A stretch of 64,000 nucleotides of DNA from Bin76 sp963665765 (GTDB lineage: Bacteria > Actinomycetota > Acidimicrobiia > Spongiisociales > ZC4RG35), in the NCBI GenBank assembly GCA_963665765.1, contig OY762464.1:248001-312000 (forward strand), written 5' to 3'. The position numbers and the translations under genes are program-made. The notes under the pieces are model-generated. The model was given only the letters and a program-made list of their open reading frames with translations, was not told the DNA's origin and searched no databases. Positions 62,378 through 64,000 of this stretch are shown here, piece after piece. Position 1 is the stretch's first letter. Each line of letters starts with the position of its first letter.

Positions 62378-62947
62378 TCAACCCGAACGCTCCAATAGCA
62401 CCCGCAAACGTTTGCGGGCCCGGTGCAGGCGAACCTTGGAGGCGGAGACCGAAATACCCAGGGCATCGGCGATTTGAGAGTGGCTCCACCCATATATGTC
62501 GCACAGCACCACCACTACCCGCGACCGCCGGGGAAGTACGAGTAATGCTTCGCGTAATCTCCCGCGCAGGTTGGCGGCCTCCAATGCCAACTCGGGATTT
62601 TCGAAACTGGAAGGAGGAGCCGCCAGATTATCAACCAATTCCAAGGGCGCGTGCCGGGTGCGCCGCCGGCGGTTCAGGGAAGTCCATGCCACGTTTACCG
62701 TGATGCGATAGAGCCACGATGAGAAACGCGCGTCACCTCGAAAAGATCCGATCCCCCGCCAGGCTCTGAGCAGGGCCTCCTGGGTAACGTCGGCGGCCAA
62801 ATCGTGGTCTCCCGTCAATCGCATCGCCAAGGTAAACATCTGGTGTTGATGCCGTTCAGCCAGGACCGAGAAAGCTTGGGTATCGCCCGCCCGGGCCCGC
62901 GCCAGCAATTCGTGTTCATCGTCTCTTTTGACCGAAGGCGCATTCAT
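62378..62947 (-). CDS. ECF-type RNA polymerase sigma factor
   Basis: A 189-residue sigma-70 family ECF factor: region 2 (FSVLAERHQHQMFTLAMRLTGDHDLAADVTQEALLRAWRGIGSFRGDARFSSWLYRITVN) and region 4 (LVLPRRSRVVVVLCDIYGWSHSQIADALGISVSASKVRLHRARKRL), separated by a short linker. No region 3. It is SigE/SigR-like in length. The zinc-motif protein follows as its likely anti-sigma factor, so activity probably answers to an envelope or redox cue. Confidence 0.93.
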   Translation of the reverse strand: MNAPSVKRDDEHELLARARAGDTQAFSVLAERHQHQMFTLAMRLTGDHDLAADVTQEALLRAWRGIGSFRGDARFSSWLYRITVNVAWTSLNRRRRTRHAPLELVDNLAAPPSSFENPELALEAANLRGRLREALLVLPRRSRVVVVLCDIYGWSHSQIADALGISVSASKVRLHRARKRLRVLLERSG

Positions 62948-62983
62948 AGGGTTACAGAATACCCTGGGTACCGGCCGGGGTGT

Positions 62984-63838
62984 TCAGCCGATGTTCGCCT
63001 CGATCGCGGCGGTGACCAGAGTCTTTCCCTGCGAATCGAGCCGCATGGCGAACCGGTCTTCTCCGATCCGCTCACCCTCGACCGCCGCCGCCCGGCCGGG
63101 CCGCAGAGGTTGGCGAAAGCGAAACCGGGCCCGTCGAAGGGGCCGGTTTCCCTCCACCAGACGGGTGACGCCCTGACTTATCCAGGCTGCGCAGGCCAAG
63201 CCATGCACCACCACTCCGGAAAGTCCCGCTCCGACGGCTGATTGGTGATCCCAGTGGATCGGATTCCAGTCGCCGGTGGCGGCGGCGTAGCGCACCAGGT
63301 CGGATCGACTGGCCGACTTGGAGAGAGGAGAAACCCGGCCGCCCACCTCGGGCAGGTCGGCGGCGACCGCCGCCTGATGGTCGGCGCGTTGATGGGGCGG
63401 CGGCTCCGTCTCCTGCGTCCCGCTTCGCGCCGGGGGCCGGCCACCGGCGATCAAAAAAGAGGAGGCGCCCTCCACCATGACCTTGCCCTGATCATCGGTC
63501 ACCTCCAGAGCAAAGTCCACGAACCAGATGCCCCGGCGGTGGCGCACCCTTTTCACTTCTCCCGTCACCGACCATGTCACATCGACCCGCAGGGGCGCTT
63601 TCCAGAAAAAGACTTGCTCGCCGTGAACCGCGGCCCCGCCCGCCGCGGTCACTGCCGGGTGGGAGAGCAGGAGAGGCACCACCGCGAACAGTGCGGCGCC
63701 GGCCATTCCGGGAGGGGCGAACTCGCCCCAACGCCCCGACTGGTCGCCGGTGGTTTCCACATAGAAGGCCACCCGTCGGCGAGAGACATGCAGGGGATGT
63801 GGACCCAGCACCAATCCCTCCAGATCGGCGACGCTCAA
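62984..63838 (-). CDS. MaoC-like dehydratase with FAS1-type N-terminal hot-dog domain
   Basis: A 284-residue two-hot-dog protein. The N-terminal half (RRRVAFYVETTGDQSGRWG, HGEQVFFWKAPLRVDV) is of the FAS1-like dehydratase type, and the C-terminal MaoC half has the hydratase motif YAAATGDWNPIHWDHQSAVGAGLSGVVVHGLACAAW. The D-x4-H residues for enoyl-thioester hydration are in GDWNPIH. In mycobacteria the HadA/HadB-type dehydratases follow rpmG, and the same neighbour is present here, although both domains are fused in one protein. Confidence 0.85.
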   Translation of the reverse strand: MSVADLEGLVLGPHPLHVSRRRVAFYVETTGDQSGRWGEFAPPGMAGAALFAVVPLLLSHPAVTAAGGAAVHGEQVFFWKAPLRVDVTWSVTGEVKRVRHRRGIWFVDFALEVTDDQGKVMVEGASSFLIAGGRPPARSGTQETEPPPHQRADHQAAVAADLPEVGGRVSPLSKSASRSDLVRYAAATGDWNPIHWDHQSAVGAGLSGVVVHGLACAAWISQGVTRLVEGNRPLRRARFRFRQPLRPGRAAAVEGERIGEDRFAMRLDSQGKTLVTAAIEANIG

Positions 63839-63875
63839 ATGTTCACCAATCCCCGGTGACGAGTTGGGCGGTGTT

Positions 63876-64000
63876 CTATCGGGTTTCCCGGTGGGAAGTG
63901 TGAATTCGACACCACCGACAATACTTGCGGAGCACCAATCGGCCTCGCACCAGATTACGCCGCTGTTCCTTGTCGTTGGGATTCGCCCGGCCGCGGGTGG
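63876..64000 (-). CDS. rpmG: 50S ribosomal protein L33 (partial)
   Basis: The minus-strand frame from the window edge reads NPNDKEQRRNLVRGRLVLRK, then YCRWCRIHTSHRETR and stop at 63876-63878. The C-x2-C pair and the HRETR end are those of L33, here 41 residues visible; the start lies beyond the window. The MaoC gene begins 37 bp downstream, matching the rpmG-had arrangement in other actinobacteria. Confidence 0.85.
   Translation of the reverse strand, partial: TRGRANPNDKEQRRNLVRGRLVLRKYCRWCRIHTSHRETR

Noticed and set aside
1..64000. CRISPR arrays
   Set aside because: No regularly spaced repeat units were found on either strand; the only close repeats are the 23-bp tandem at 10330 and the 22-bp pair at 41207.

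Overview
The window looks like a chromosomal piece of a high-GC actinobacterium. The complete Pup-proteasome locus (mpa, dop, pup, prcB, prcA), F420-type luciferase-like enzymes, a DUF2277 protein and a rpmG-MaoC pair all point to Actinobacteria, and the combination suits an Acidimicrobiia-like lineage. That placement is inference; no rRNA gene is present.

Layout. (1) 1-11 kb is core-like: a lysozyme-fold protein, a molybdopterin oxidoreductase, an orphan zinc-binding lipoprotein behind a Zur-type box, then on the minus strand the proteasome genes and trmI. Remnants of a TtuB/TtuA-type tRNA thiolation pair lie upstream of trmI. (2) 11-26 kb is an accessory island: a DNA methyltransferase with a probable restriction enzyme, truncated paralogues of that methyltransferase near both ends, a clean IS630 element, a pile of degraded ISL3, IS256 and IS3 elements with a fresh IS1634 element inside the IS3, and a four-gene operon (DNA methyltransferase, winged-helix protein, AAA ATPase, PIN nuclease) joined by 4-nt overlaps. 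(3) 26-35 kb carries an amidase, a DUF4143 ATPase and a type I restriction locus whose hsdM, hsdS and hsdR are all deleted internally or at one end, while two embedded toxin-antitoxin-like pairs (HEPN/MNT and ImmA/DUF4411-PIN) remain intact. An orphan VapB follows.

(4) At 34.9-35.5 kb is a CxxC-type peroxidase-related (AhpD/CMD) gene in which the second Cys codon is TGA, followed by a bacterial SECIS-like hairpin at the spacing seen in E. coli fdhF: a probable selenoprotein. (5) 35.6-54 kb is transport and catabolism: two ABC permeases, then a divergently organised peptide-type ABC importer combined with two luciferase-like oxidoreductases, three amidohydrolase-type enzymes, an MFS carrier, an acetoacetate-decarboxylase-fold protein, a cupin and an SDR. 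These probably import and degrade one amide, hydantoin or N-acyl compound. (6) 54-60 kb is a mix of a Fic protein, a frameshifted MMPL gene, an MpaB-type oxygenase, and livG and IS481 remnants. (7) 60-64 kb returns to core genes: tRNA-Met, tRNA-Pro, der, an ECF sigma/anti-sigma pair, a MaoC dehydratase and rpmG.

The window is marked by gene decay. Several genes have lost their catalytic middle but kept both ends (ttuA, hsdM, hsdR), next to intact selfish or defence genes. The strongest new signals are the selenoprotein with its SECIS, the four-gene methyltransferase/ATPase/PIN operon, and the gutted type I locus that keeps its toxin-antitoxin passengers.
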